DNA of 16,012 bases from Tolypothrix sp. NIES-4075 (GTDB taxonomy: Bacteria > Cyanobacteriota > Cyanobacteriia > Cyanobacteriales > Nostocaceae). The notes under the pieces are model-generated. The model made no database searches. It was not told where the DNA came from and saw only the letters and a program-made list of their open reading frames with translations. The stretch is taken from assembly GCF_002218085.1 (NCBI RefSeq), contig NZ_BDUC01000022.1, forward strand, positions 29,231 to 45,242, read 5' to 3'. Shown here piece by piece: positions 7,789 to 15,013 of this stretch; position 1 is the stretch's first letter, and each line of letters begins with the position of its first letter. The translations under genes and the position numbers were made by a program.

Positions 7789-8094
7789 AATCCAGCCTTT
7801 AACCGAAATACTACTTCGACGAAGAGTGAGATTGAATATGACCAGCGAGTTTTCTTTGTTGATGAAAACTATAACGAATTTTACATAGAGGTCGAGGAGA
7901 ACTGGCTTACTTATGACGGTGAGTCAGGTAGCGATGAAGAGGAACATGGCGAATACTATCCCTACGCTACGGTTCAGCGTTGGGACAACTCTTATCACTA
8001 CGCTAATGCCGCAGGTAGAACAATACCCGAAGCTATCATGCATTGCCTTGTCGAACTAGGACTAATACCCGCAGGAGGAACCGAAAATGTTTAA
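7789..8094 (+). pseudogene. Acidic protein gene lacking a normal start (5'-disrupted)
   Basis: An open frame from 7789 to TAA at 8092-8094 encodes about 100 residues, clearly protein-like: FFVDENYNEFYIEVEENWL, an acidic patch (GESGSDEEEHGEYYP), then AIMHCLVELGLIPAGG. Its stop overlaps the next gene's ATG by 8 bases (ATGTTTAA), typical coupling, so the 3' end is real. Yet no ATG, GTG or TTG occurs in frame before residue 80. Plausible starts lie in another frame (ATG 7763 or 7781, MFKIQPLT), and a third frame reads PKYYFDEE just before the acidic part. I infer one or two small indels near 7800-7830. The alternative is initiation at ATT 7831. Function unknown; Asp/Glu-rich and soluble. Confidence 0.5.
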
Positions 8095-8590
8095 GAAAGT
8101 GAAGTCAACGTTCAACCGTTATTTAACAGCAGTAGGCGACCAAAAAATCATCGACGAGCGAATCAAGGAATTGTTTGCATATGAGAAGGCAGTGGCAACT
8201 AAGAGCGCTCTGCTCTTAGTTGCCGAAGCTGAGGATTTGCAGATTTTATCCAAGCCAGAACAAATCAAATTAATGAGAGCGCTAATTATCCAAAAAGTTG
8301 CCAACGGGGAAAGTGCTACTGAGGCAATCGCAGCCCTAGCGCTACTAGAAAACCAACCCCCACACGCTATCAAACACGACCACTTATATAGCATCCCAGT
8401 GCTAACAGAAATCGGCGATATTATCAGGTGTGGATTTTGGTTGGCGGTGTTAACTCCTGCGGTAATCGCGTTAATGCTTCACTTTAATCCGAGCATGTGC
8501 GCTGGAGTTGAAAGTACTGCGAATAATAGTCAAGTTTGTAATGCAGCCCGTGCTTTTAACAAGTTTTTTTACGATTACGCAAATAAATAA
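8087..8590 (+). CDS. Hypothetical protein with one C-terminal membrane segment
   Basis: 167 residues with an excellent ribosome site (AGGAGG, 8 bases before ATG). A basic N terminus (FKKVKSTFNRYL) and a mostly helical soluble region to about 112 precede one membrane segment at about 115-132 (CGFWLAVLTPAVIALMLHF). A tail with two cysteines (C138, C151) follows and would be extracytoplasmic if the N terminus is inside. Only two bases separate it from the next gene. No family recognised; probably another part of the operon's membrane complex. Confidence 0.75.
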   Translation: MFKKVKSTFNRYLTAVGDQKIIDERIKELFAYEKAVATKSALLLVAEAEDLQILSKPEQIKLMRALIIQKVANGESATEAIAALALLENQPPHAIKHDHLYSIPVLTEIGDIIRCGFWLAVLTPAVIALMLHFNPSMCAGVESTANNSQVCNAARAFNKFFYDYANK

Positions 8591-8592
8591 TT

Positions 8593-8844
8593 ATGCTTAC
8601 AGCTGCACAGCTAGACTTGTTAATTTACACTCAATGGGGGTGCGACTGGACACCCCAATATTTCCCTGAAGCGGTCATTGAGGCAAGCAAGCGATTCGAT
8701 ATATCAAACCTAGAAGTCGAAGTCTTGATGGCGTGGATTGAAGCTTTAAATGCTGAGAAGATTCGCTTTCCTGCAAATGGCTCTGATGCTGCTTGGCGAT
8801 CTGGTTTAATTTTCTCGACTTTTGCGCTAGTGACTGGGCATTAA
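8593..8844 (+). CDS. Small hypothetical protein, last gene of the membrane operon
   Basis: 83 residues starting two bases after the previous stop codon, so translation is probably coupled; no separate ribosome site is visible. Soluble, with several tryptophans (WGCDWTPQYFPEAV; VLMAWIEAL; AAWRSGLIF) and a mildly hydrophobic end. No family recognised. It is the last open frame before about 300 bases without a gene, so it likely ends the transcription unit that begins before 3656. Confidence 0.68.
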   Translation: MLTAAQLDLLIYTQWGCDWTPQYFPEAVIEASKRFDISNLEVEVLMAWIEALNAEKIRFPANGSDAAWRSGLIFSTFALVTGH

Positions 8845-9142
8845 AAAATCCCTCTTCCGGATTGGTCGCCTGCTTTTAGGCTAAACTCCAGTTCTCAAGT
8901 AAAAATGTTTCAATCCATTAACTTTTTTGAAGTTGAATTATGATTTAGTAAGGAGTAAGGGACGCAAGCCGTATTCTTTAATGTGAGGGTTTAATAGACA
9001 AATTGTGCTGTTTCTTATCCTCATCTTGTTGAGAATTAATTAAAATGTTGGTGAAAAACTTGTATGCTTTTGGGAAACAGCATTACAGAAGTTACAAACA
9101 TTTTTAACATTCTTGACTTTACTATTAAAGGGGGCTTTACCA
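8845..9142. other. AT-rich intergenic region without a recognisable gene
   Basis: No coding frame of note. A weak AATCC/GGATT inverted repeat lies just after the 8844 stop but lacks a T run, so I do not call a terminator. The 3' end carries the GGGGG ribosome site for the 9143 gene. I could not fix a convincing promoter. Confidence 0.4.
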
Positions 9143-9790
9143 ATGTACTCAGAAAAATCAATAAAGTATGGTGGAAACAACGATATTATAAATACTTGTC
9201 CGAGATGTGGAAAGTCCTGTGACAATCATAAATTTCAATATATCGAACCAAATGAGAAAACTGATCTCTTCGTGAGAAAGATGCAGAGCAGTCTTGATGA
9301 AACGAGTAAGAGAGCTGCGTTGAAAAATTTTGACAAATCTCGTGACACTTGTATGGTAGGTTCAGCAATTGCCACCATTAACAATGGAGTCTATACATAT
9401 GTAACAATCTCTGGTGGAAACGTAGCACTATTGAATTACATAAACAACAATTTTGGTAAAGATGTTGTCATAATCGACAAACCGTCCGCATTGCCCCTTA
9501 AAACAATCAAGGGGCAACCACTAAACCCTAACCCAACAAGAAGAGATCGTGGTCGTGATTACCCAGTTGGAAGCTGTGCTGCACAGAAGCTGTTAATGGC
9601 AGTATTTGAACAGGCAGCTAAGAGCGGTGGGTACGATAAGATAACAAAACTTAATATGTCAGAGTTACTCTGGAACGATCCAGTAAAAGGAGAACACAAT
9701 CGCGATTGGTCAACAGGAAGTATAGTTTGTTCATGTGACACTTGTAAGCAGGTAGTACCGATGATGCTCTGCGATAAAGAAGAAGTGTAA
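9143..9790 (+). CDS. Cys-rich protein with a deaminase-like zinc motif lacking the catalytic Glu
   Basis: 215 residues from ATG 9143, chosen because AAAGGGGG sits about 8 bases upstream; an in-frame TTG at 9113 would add ten residues. The N terminus has a knuckle, CPRCGKSC (C19, C22, C26) with H29. The centre reads CMVGSAIATINNGVYTYVTISGG, strand-like. Then comes PVGSCAAQKLLMAVFEQA (C145) and near the end VCSCDTCKQVVPMMLC (C196, C198, C201). The order strand, [H/C]-x-E helix, then PCxxC-like motif is the hallmark of the cytidine/nucleic-acid deaminase fold. Here C145 and C198/C201 could bind zinc, but the expected Glu at 147 is Ala. It may be an inactive relative, an immunity-like protein, or simply another zinc protein. 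It stands alone, ahead of a terminator. Confidence 0.65.
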   Translation: MYSEKSIKYGGNNDIINTCPRCGKSCDNHKFQYIEPNEKTDLFVRKMQSSLDETSKRAALKNFDKSRDTCMVGSAIATINNGVYTYVTISGGNVALLNYINNNFGKDVVIIDKPSALPLKTIKGQPLNPNPTRRDRGRDYPVGSCAAQKLLMAVFEQAAKSGGYDKITKLNMSELLWNDPVKGEHNRDWSTGSIVCSCDTCKQVVPMMLCDKEEV

Positions 9791-9865
9791 ACGTATGAAA
9801 TTTGGCTAAAGGAAATTTGGTAGTAACAACAAATTAAATAATCAACTTGTTCTCACAACTGAGCA

Positions 9866-9905
9866 AAAAAAGCCCCTAGCAGTAATGTAGTTAAAGGGCT
9901 TTTTT
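9866..9905. terminator. Bidirectional rho-independent terminator
   Basis: AAAAAAGCCC at 9866-9875 pairs with GGGCTTTTTT at 9896-9905 around a 20-base loop, which itself can close with one more A-T pair. A-tract on one side and T-tract on the other let it work both ways, as expected between the convergent genes ending at 9790 (+) and 9913 (-). Confidence 0.8.
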
Positions 9906-9912
9906 GTAAATA

Positions 9913-10104
9913 CTACTCTTCAATATTTAAGTTAATCTCTAAATAAACACGAGATTCCTTTGACTCGCCCCGATTGGGATAAGTTTCACTTCTATTAATA
10001 ATCTCGACCAATCCTTTCTGATCCATCTTCCCCACGAACCATAGCCATTTTTCTAAATCTTCTTGTGTGCCAGATAGCCGCATTTTAATTCGGTGGCTAG
10101 TCAT
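9913..10104 (-). CDS. Small conserved-type protein, possibly DUF3970-like
   Basis: 63 residues: HRIKMRLSGTQEDLEKWLWF, then IINRSETYPNRGESKESRVYLEINL. The alternating charged/hydrophobic strands and the YPNRG motif resemble a small protein family common on cyanobacterial replicons; I assign DUF3970 only tentatively, from memory. Its ATG overlaps the stop codon of the upstream minus-strand gene (ATGACTAG), and GGAGG lies about 12 bases before the start. Although the upstream gene is decayed, this frame is intact. Role unknown; the context beside recombination and partition genes suggests a plasmid accessory function. Confidence 0.65.
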   Translation of the reverse strand: MTSHRIKMRLSGTQEDLEKWLWFVGKMDQKGLVEIINRSETYPNRGESKESRVYLEINLNIEE

Positions 10105-10299
10105 CCCAGTTCGCCTCCTCCAAAAATGTTTCAGCCCGTGATTCCCAATTTTGTGGTTCTTGTGCAGATTTTTCTGAAGGAACGCTGCGACTGGGCTGTT
10201 AATTCCCCAATAAATTTATCCAACACTCTTTTTGCACTTTTAAACTGAGGGCTAGCAGTTCCCACCGCCCGCCGCCCTGTAACTAGGGTTTTGAGAATG

Positions 10300-10451
10300 T
10301 GCGAAGCGCAAAGTAAATAAATCAGGTTTTGTTGTAGTCGGGGCAGAAGTTAATTGTTCTGCTTGTTCCAGAATTTTTTTTAGCCGGGAAACCTCAGCCT
10401 CTAATTCCTGGTTACGATCTGCGCTTCGCACTTCTCGCTTCGCTATCGCGC
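10300..10451. repeat. GC-rich inverted and tandem repeats (GCTTCGC type)
   Basis: TGCGAAGCGCA at 10300-10310 is the exact inverse complement of TGCGCTTCGCA at 10420-10430, and GCTTCGC recurs at 10437-10443 before TATCGCGC. Such short GC-rich repeats are typical of Nostoc-type genomes and lie inside the decayed gene. Confidence 0.55.
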
Positions 10452-10543
10452 ATTGCCTGATAATCTGGTTTAATTTCTTGTCTAGTTTCTTGAATAACTT
10501 GTCTATCTTGTTTAATTTCTTTTGGCGGTTGCTGTCTATCATA

Positions 10544-10567
10544 TTGCCGCGCCGGAGTGCGCGGCAA
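10544..10567. repeat. GC-rich palindromic repeat inserted in the decayed gene
   Basis: TTGCCGCG and CGCGGCAA form a perfect 8-bp inverted repeat around CCGGAGTG. Its base composition differs sharply from the AT-rich surroundings, and it splits an otherwise coiled-coil-like reading frame, so it looks like a mobile palindromic insertion. Confidence 0.55.
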
Positions 10568-11230
10568 CCGCCGTTCAACTCCCCCAAGCGTTTGTCTAGT
10601 TCACTGTCTATGATGTTGTCTATTTCTGCTTTGTTCGTGTAAGGGAGAAGGTTTAGAAGCGGAACTAGTGGTTGTTGGCTTACCCAGTATAGTATGAATT
10701 GTTGTACGATTTATTCCGCCTCGGTTGGTTGTTGAGTCCTGTTTGTATTTGGATAATAGCAGAGCGCAAATTGTGCCATCCGACTTGTCATCCCCTCGAT
10801 TTTTTGTTCTAGTGAGGCGAGACGTTTGGTTTCGGGTGTTCCATTGCTATTCGACTCACCCAACAATTGCGACTCCAAATTATCAAGTCGTTCGTAAATC
10901 GCCGATAAAGTTTGACTCGTGGCATTATATGTGCTATAACCACTGCTGTTATCCAACGCCAATATTAGTTCATCCAAACCTTGAAGTACCTCACTTGTTC
11001 GTCCTTGCCGATGCAACCGGGATAATTCGCGAACTGCGGGAAGAGCGGGGAGTAGGGACGCGCACCATTTGGCTTGGTTTATTATCATCGACCGTTTCGG
11101 ACATGGTGATAGCAGTATTGATAGCATCGAAGACCGATATCGAATCTTATTGCATTGCTATCAGAATATCAGTTAATGGTTTTACGTTGTTGGTTATTAC
11201 TATTTACTAATTACATAATTGGCGTAAAAT

Positions 11231-11260
11231 AAGTATCGAAAACATTGATTTTCGATAGTT
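11231..11260. other. Candidate Xer/dif-like recombination site or operator
   Basis: TATCGAAAA (11234-11242), a 6-base spacer CATTGA, then TTTTCGATA (11249-11257) is a perfect 9-bp inverted repeat. Extending to 12-base arms leaves one mismatch. Two arms of about 11-12 bases around a 6-base spacer is the layout of dif/cer sites, and it ends one base before the recombinase ATG. It could instead be an operator for self-repression. A TAAAAT hexamer at 11225-11230 may be the -10 element. Confidence 0.5.
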
Positions 11261-11261
11261 T

Positions 11262-12227
11262 ATGCCGCCACCAGATGATGATGGTTCACTCGTAAGGGCA
11301 AATCCCTTTGCTCTAGCCCTCGAACGCGATTTGTTGCAGGAATTATTGGTGGGCAAGCGCAATAAGAGTACTCGGCACGAGTATGCTAAGGATTTAAAGA
11401 ACTTTTTCATGACGGTGTGCGGTATTGAACCAACTGCGGTGTTGGTGGCGCAGTTTCTACAAATGGACAGGTTCTCGGCGGTGACGCTGGTCTTGCGCTA
11501 TAAGGCGATGCTGGTTGACCAGGAGTTGAAGGAAGCGACTGTAAATCGCAGGTTGGCGGCAATTAAGGCGTTGGTTAATTATGCCTATAAGGTGGGGAAG
11601 TGCGATTGGACTTTGGCTGATATTAAGTGTGAGAAAGTAAAGCCCTACCGGGATACGACAGGGATTGGTCCAGAAGCATTTAAGAAAATGTTAGCAGTAC
11701 CCGATAGAGAAACGTTGAAAGGGAAGCGCGATTATGCGCTGCTGCGGCTGTTGTGGGCAAATGCGTTGCGGCGTGAGGAGGTTTCCCACTGCAATATTGA
11801 GGATTTAGATTTGTATGCAAGGACGCTGGCTATCCTGGGGAAGGGTAGGGGAACCCAAAAGGAAAATATCGATTTACATCCCAAAACTTGCAATGCGCTA
11901 CAGGAATGGTTGTTGGTGCGTCGGGAGTTAGATATCAAGCAACCGTTGTTTATTTCGCTACGACCGCTGAAAGGGCATCGGCTGACGGGCGATGGCATTC
12001 GCAAGATTGTTGTGGCGATTGCAAAGCGAGCTGGTATTTCTAAAACTATCAGCCCGCACAGAATCAGGCATTCGTCGGTAACGGCAGCGTTGGATGCGAG
12101 TAGTGGAGATGTCAGAAGCGTGCAAAAGTTAAGCCGCCATGCGAGTTTGAATACTTTGATGATTTACGACGATAACCGCACCAAGGCGCAGGGTAAGATT
12201 ACGGCGTTGTTGGAAGATTTGGTTTGA
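11262..12227 (+). CDS. Tyrosine recombinase/integrase (XerC/D-like)
   Basis: 321 residues, normal length for a Xer-type recombinase. An N-terminal SAM-like core-binding domain (about 30-115: STRHEYAKDLKNFF... VNRRLAAIKALVNYAYKVGK) precedes the catalytic domain. All catalytic residues are visible: R170 (ANALRREE), K194 (LGKGRGTQ), H266 and R269 (SPHRIRHS), H293 (SRHASL) and the nucleophile Y302 (LMIYDD). It cuts and rejoins DNA through a 3'-phosphotyrosyl link, and on plasmids it typically resolves multimers. No good ribosome site precedes the ATG; the inverted repeat there may serve as site or operator. It faces the partition operon convergently, 41 bases apart. Confidence 0.92.
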   Translation: MPPPDDDGSLVRANPFALALERDLLQELLVGKRNKSTRHEYAKDLKNFFMTVCGIEPTAVLVAQFLQMDRFSAVTLVLRYKAMLVDQELKEATVNRRLAAIKALVNYAYKVGKCDWTLADIKCEKVKPYRDTTGIGPEAFKKMLAVPDRETLKGKRDYALLRLLWANALRREEVSHCNIEDLDLYARTLAILGKGRGTQKENIDLHPKTCNALQEWLLVRRELDIKQPLFISLRPLKGHRLTGDGIRKIVVAIAKRAGISKTISPHRIRHSSVTAALDASSGDVRSVQKLSRHASLNTLMIYDDNRTKAQGKITALLEDLV

Positions 12228-12245
12228 GATAATCGTTATTATAAG

Positions 12246-12266
12246 ATTGCTGAGGAATAAAGCAAT
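12246..12266. terminator. Weak hairpin between convergent genes
   Basis: ATTGCT and AGCAAT form a 6-bp inverted repeat with a 9-base loop between the recombinase and the PIN gene. There is no T run, so termination is only a possibility. Confidence 0.2.
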
Positions 12267-12268
12267 TA

Positions 12269-13144
12269 CTAGGACTCACTGTTATCAATTGATACATTAA
12301 TTACTATCCGATTTTCTGACGGATGTTTGTAATGTGGTTGGTTAATTTGGGGACATAAGTAGTCAAAAGAACTATCGGTATGTTCTAGTTGCATCTGACG
12401 GGGTGCATCCAAAGCAATAACCGCATCCCCAATTTTTTCGCAGCGCTTACAGTCACAGGCAGTTGCTCCAGTTGCTAATATTTCTTTAAGGTTGTTGGCA
12501 ATATTGATAAATCCCCTAGTATTTGTATTTTTAGGTAGTTGAGAGGCAATTTCTACTAGTTGCTCAATTTCTGTACGATATTGTGTTAAAAGAAACTGGT
12601 CGATTTGACACTTGCTGCGACAAGTTTTTACATCTCCAAATTCCGAAGCAAACTGCTTTAATCCCTCGGCTGGATTTTTTAAGTCAACGTTAAGCGGTAC
12701 AAGAGCACGGGCGCAGGCAGTTGAATCAATAGTGGTATTGTTAAACTTTCTTCTTAGAATCAGTTCAAAACGTTTGATATAAATCGCTAAGATAGATAAA
12801 GCTTTTTCTTTATCTTGGTCACTGCTGAAATTAAGTTGGTGCGTACTAAATAATTGAGGTATAAGCTGTAAAATTGCTTTGAGTTCGCTAGTTTTAAATC
12901 TATTACTCCATAGAGCGATGGCATCTCCAATATTATTTATAGTCTCCAGGTGCAGCACAAAGTAGAACGAGATAAGATTAATTAGATAGCTGCGCTTTAT
13001 CTCCAGGAGCACGTAATTGGAGATATAAAGCGGTTGGTCAGCAAATTGCGATTCAAAGTATTGTTTGTAGACTTGCGTTCCAAGTAGTAGAGACCGTGCA
13101 ACTGACGTGTCTAAAAAGCGTTCTTGTCCAGATTTATCCTCCAT
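12269..13144 (-). CDS. Large PIN-domain protein (putative RNase) in the par operon
   Basis: 291 residues from ATG 13144, chosen because GAGGAAT sits about 12 bases upstream; an in-frame ATG at 13168 adds eight residues and overlaps the preceding gene by 17 bases. All four acidic PIN positions are present: D12 (RFLDTSVAR), E48 (YVLLEIKRS), D240 (GDAVIALDAP) and D257 (LEHTDSSFD). PIN domains cut RNA with metal ions and are common toxins. Unusually, about 190 mostly helical residues separate the second and third acids, against some 40 in typical VapC toxins, and a CDCKRC cluster (C230, C232, C235) precedes the third. It is the last gene of the partition operon; the acidic 136-residue protein before it could be its antitoxin (inference). 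Alternatively it processes the par transcript. Confidence 0.72.
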   Translation of the reverse strand: MEDKSGQERFLDTSVARSLLLGTQVYKQYFESQFADQPLYISNYVLLEIKRSYLINLISFYFVLHLETINNIGDAIALWSNRFKTSELKAILQLIPQLFSTHQLNFSSDQDKEKALSILAIYIKRFELILRRKFNNTTIDSTACARALVPLNVDLKNPAEGLKQFASEFGDVKTCRSKCQIDQFLLTQYRTEIEQLVEIASQLPKNTNTRGFINIANNLKEILATGATACDCKRCEKIGDAVIALDAPRQMQLEHTDSSFDYLCPQINQPHYKHPSENRIVINVSIDNSES

Positions 13145-13151
13145 GCGCGTG

Positions 13152-13562
13152 TTATTCCTCGTCCTCATCCCTATCTAGGCTATCGTCAAGTTTTACTCCG
13201 AATGGTAGGGTATCAAAGCCTAAGTCTTCTAAAGTTAAAATAGAGTCTTCCACTTCCGAATTGGTGATTGAAACTTGACCTACTAGGGATGAAAGTAGAT
13301 CACTTGCTCCTTGGTACTGAGGAGCGGTATAATCAATCCAATGGTTCTGAAATGCCAGTGCGTCATGCAGCGCCATTACTACTTCTGTAATTGGGTCTAA
13401 TGGTAATTTATCGCGAAGGCAACGCATAGTACGCAGCAGGTTATCTGCATAGACAGCTGCCATTGGTTCTCCAGAATATTGCTGGAGTTTTTGTAAATCT
13501 ACCAAGATAGCTTTGGTGATTTCTCCGACGGAAACTTCTTTGACAGTCTGCGAGGTATTCAT
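13152..13562 (-). CDS. Acidic hypothetical protein before the PIN gene
   Basis: 136 residues with a very good ribosome site (GAGGAG about 8 bases before ATG). Mostly helical (ITKAILVDLQKLQQYSGEPMAAVYADNLLRTMRCL), ending in a strongly acidic tail (DDSLDRDEDEE). No DNA-binding motif, membrane segment or known family recognised. It lies between the ribbon-helix-helix gene (96 bases upstream) and the PIN gene (7 bases from its ATG 13144). The position and acidic tail would suit a protein that neutralises a nuclease, but this is inferred from context only. Confidence 0.68.
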   Translation of the reverse strand: MNTSQTVKEVSVGEITKAILVDLQKLQQYSGEPMAAVYADNLLRTMRCLRDKLPLDPITEVVMALHDALAFQNHWIDYTAPQYQGASDLLSSLVGQVSITNSEVEDSILTLEDLGFDTLPFGVKLDDSLDRDEDEE

Positions 13563-13658
13563 TGCTTTTCTCCTCTTTCAACTTGAGTTTTTCGTCACGC
13601 TTTTCTTACGATTACACGTCGGCACAGCCGTTGTTGTGACGGGCGCGATCACCCATTA

Positions 13659-14090
13659 CTACTTTCTATTTTTAGTTAAGTTATTAAGTTTGGTGAGACT
13701 AGAGCGAATATTCCCCACCTCTTTCCTACTTTTGAGCCGCTTCTTGGCTTCCTTGATAACTTGCCGCATCACGGATTCTTTATCTTTACAGGTTACGTAG
13801 AAAGCCTCAAGTAATGTTTCGATTGTCACTTTCTCTCGATTACACAGTTCGTCGAGTTCGTCTTTAATGGGAACTTCCAACCTTACGGGAACTCTAGGAG
13901 CAATTTCTGGGAAGTTGGCGAGTAATTCTTCTAAGCGTTTGAGTTCAGATACTCCGGTTGGTTGCTGCACTCCTGAAGTTGCACTCAGTTCTGTTAAAGT
14001 GTCAGTAGTAGTCGGTTGTTGCAATACGTCTTGACGTGGTTCTACGGTTGGTTGGGTTGCGCGATCGCGAATTTCATCTAAAAGGCTCAT
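13659..14090 (-). CDS. ParG-like ribbon-helix-helix partition partner
   Basis: 143 residues with AGGAG 8 bases before the ATG, 22 bases downstream of parA. The N-terminal 60 residues are Thr/Gln/Pro-rich and probably flexible. Then comes VPVRLEVPIKDELDELCNREKVTIETLLEAFYVT (split here as VPVRLEVP strand at 67-74 and two helices at about 76-100), the ribbon-helix-helix pattern, and a basic tail. In ParF/ParG-type systems such a protein binds the centromere and operator and stimulates the ParA ATPase through its flexible N terminus. The GTAC boxes upstream of parA, with 8-base spacing, suit such a binder. It may be the centromere protein and operon repressor. Confidence 0.7.
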   Translation of the reverse strand: MSLLDEIRDRATQPTVEPRQDVLQQPTTTDTLTELSATSGVQQPTGVSELKRLEELLANFPEIAPRVPVRLEVPIKDELDELCNREKVTIETLLEAFYVTCKDKESVMRQVIKEAKKRLKSRKEVGNIRSSLTKLNNLTKNRK

Positions 14091-14112
14091 TGGTTGCTCC
14101 TGCTACTATAAA

Positions 14113-14970
14113 TTACACTGTTAATGACGGAATAAGTTTTGCGTACTGTTCGGCTAATGCTGGTTTTAGCTTCTGTGCCAATACTGAAATTGGATATTCC
14201 AGCCCCGGTTGTCCTAAATCGCTTGGTGATACCCGTTGGTTGATAGCATTCTTATATACATCGGATTCAAGCAAGTGGGGTAACATCAAATCTTTTCCCA
14301 CTATCTCGCCCATTGCTTCGATACTACTTTTGGTAGCTTTTGTGGGGTTGACACCCGTCCACTTTGCACGGAAGGGTATGACTCCCAAGAGTGAGCCATA
14401 GGGTAATGCACCTTTGAATTCTTTGATTAGTTCGAGGGTACGGACAAGCGACTGCACTCCCTTAACGTTAGCTTCTGCTGGGATTATCCACTTATCACCA
14501 GCACCAAGGGAAGTTTGAGCCAAGTGCGATCGCTCTGGTGGTGGATCTACGATTATTACCCCGAAATTATTGGCAATGGCTTGCAAGCGGTTTCTCAGGA
14601 TAAACAAACTAATGCCACTGGATGCGAGTTTGTAATTGGCATTTTCTAAGCCATCATCTGAGGGAATCAAAAACAAGTTGGTGTTACTGATAGTGCGGTT
14701 GTCAAGTTGGACATCCGGTACTGGGGCGATCGCATTAATAAGGGGTGTTTTTTCTTCTGTCTGGGTGATTACCTCCAGCAAAGTGGGGGTCGAGGGTTGT
14801 ACTTTTACACCCAAAAAGCTAGTGAGCGATGATTGGGGGTCGGCATCAATGAACAGTACTGGAATCCCCAACCGCCCCAGGTATCGACCCAGCATTAGGG
14901 CGACGGTTGACTTACCCTGACCCCCTGCCAAGCCCAATGTCACAAGTGTGGGAGTTGAGAAAAGTTGCAT
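14113..14970 (-). CDS. parA: ParA-family partition ATPase
   Basis: 285 residues from ATG 14970; an in-frame TTG two codons upstream is less likely. The P-loop LAGGQGKST (about 14-22) opens the protein, followed by VLFIDADPQSSLTSFLGV (about 38-55) and a Walker B-like VIIVDPPPERS, all typical of small (type Ib) ParA proteins without an N-terminal DNA-binding domain. ParA assembles on the nucleoid with ATP and moves plasmid copies apart. The signature lysine of the deviant Walker A motif (KGGxGKT) is Ala here (AGGQGKST), an unusual change. First gene of a four-gene operon; no strong ribosome site, but a promoter/operator lies just upstream. Confidence 0.92.
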   Translation of the reverse strand: MQLFSTPTLVTLGLAGGQGKSTVALMLGRYLGRLGIPVLFIDADPQSSLTSFLGVKVQPSTPTLLEVITQTEEKTPLINAIAPVPDVQLDNRTISNTNLFLIPSDDGLENANYKLASSGISLFILRNRLQAIANNFGVIIVDPPPERSHLAQTSLGAGDKWIIPAEANVKGVQSLVRTLELIKEFKGALPYGSLLGVIPFRAKWTGVNPTKATKSSIEAMGEIVGKDLMLPHLLESDVYKNAINQRVSPSDLGQPGLEYPISVLAQKLKPALAEQYAKLIPSLTV

Positions 14971-15013
14971 TTTCAAGATAGCACAAAATTATTATTCTAC
15001 AATAAAACTAATA

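Larger units (their letters stand above)
10097..11104 (-). pseudogene. Decayed plasmid accessory gene (VRVPTP / coiled-coil type)
   Basis: Pieces of one protein can be read in successive minus-strand frames. From ATG 11104: MSETVDDNKPSQMVRVPTP. After a frameshift near 11045: PAVRELSRLHRQGRTSEVLQGLDELI and a coiled coil. An in-frame TAA follows at 10711-10713. The same frame then continues IVQQFILYWV... KAEIDNIIDSELDKRLGEL... NKIDKLFKKLDKKLNQII... ELEAEVSRLKKILEQAEQL. A frame change near 10256 gives FKSAKRVLDKFIGELTAQ, and a last one near 10170 gives the natural-looking end QNWESRAETFLEEANWDD. GC-rich palindromic repeats at 10544-10567 and 10421-10451 read as foreign residues (GGCRALRRGN; AIAKREVRS). 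The N-terminal motif resembles proteins I remember from cyanobacterial plasmids, function unknown. Shorter intact frames (11127-10711 and 10542-10252) could still be translated, but I judge them remnants. Confidence 0.65.

Noticed and set aside
8907..8916. GTTTCAATCC, similar to parts of cyanobacterial CRISPR repeats
   Set aside because: Single occurrence, no regularly spaced copies or spacers, no cas genes.
10725..11210. 161-codon plus-strand open frame
   Set aside because: It lies antisense to the decayed minus-strand gene, has no ribosome site and no protein-like motifs.
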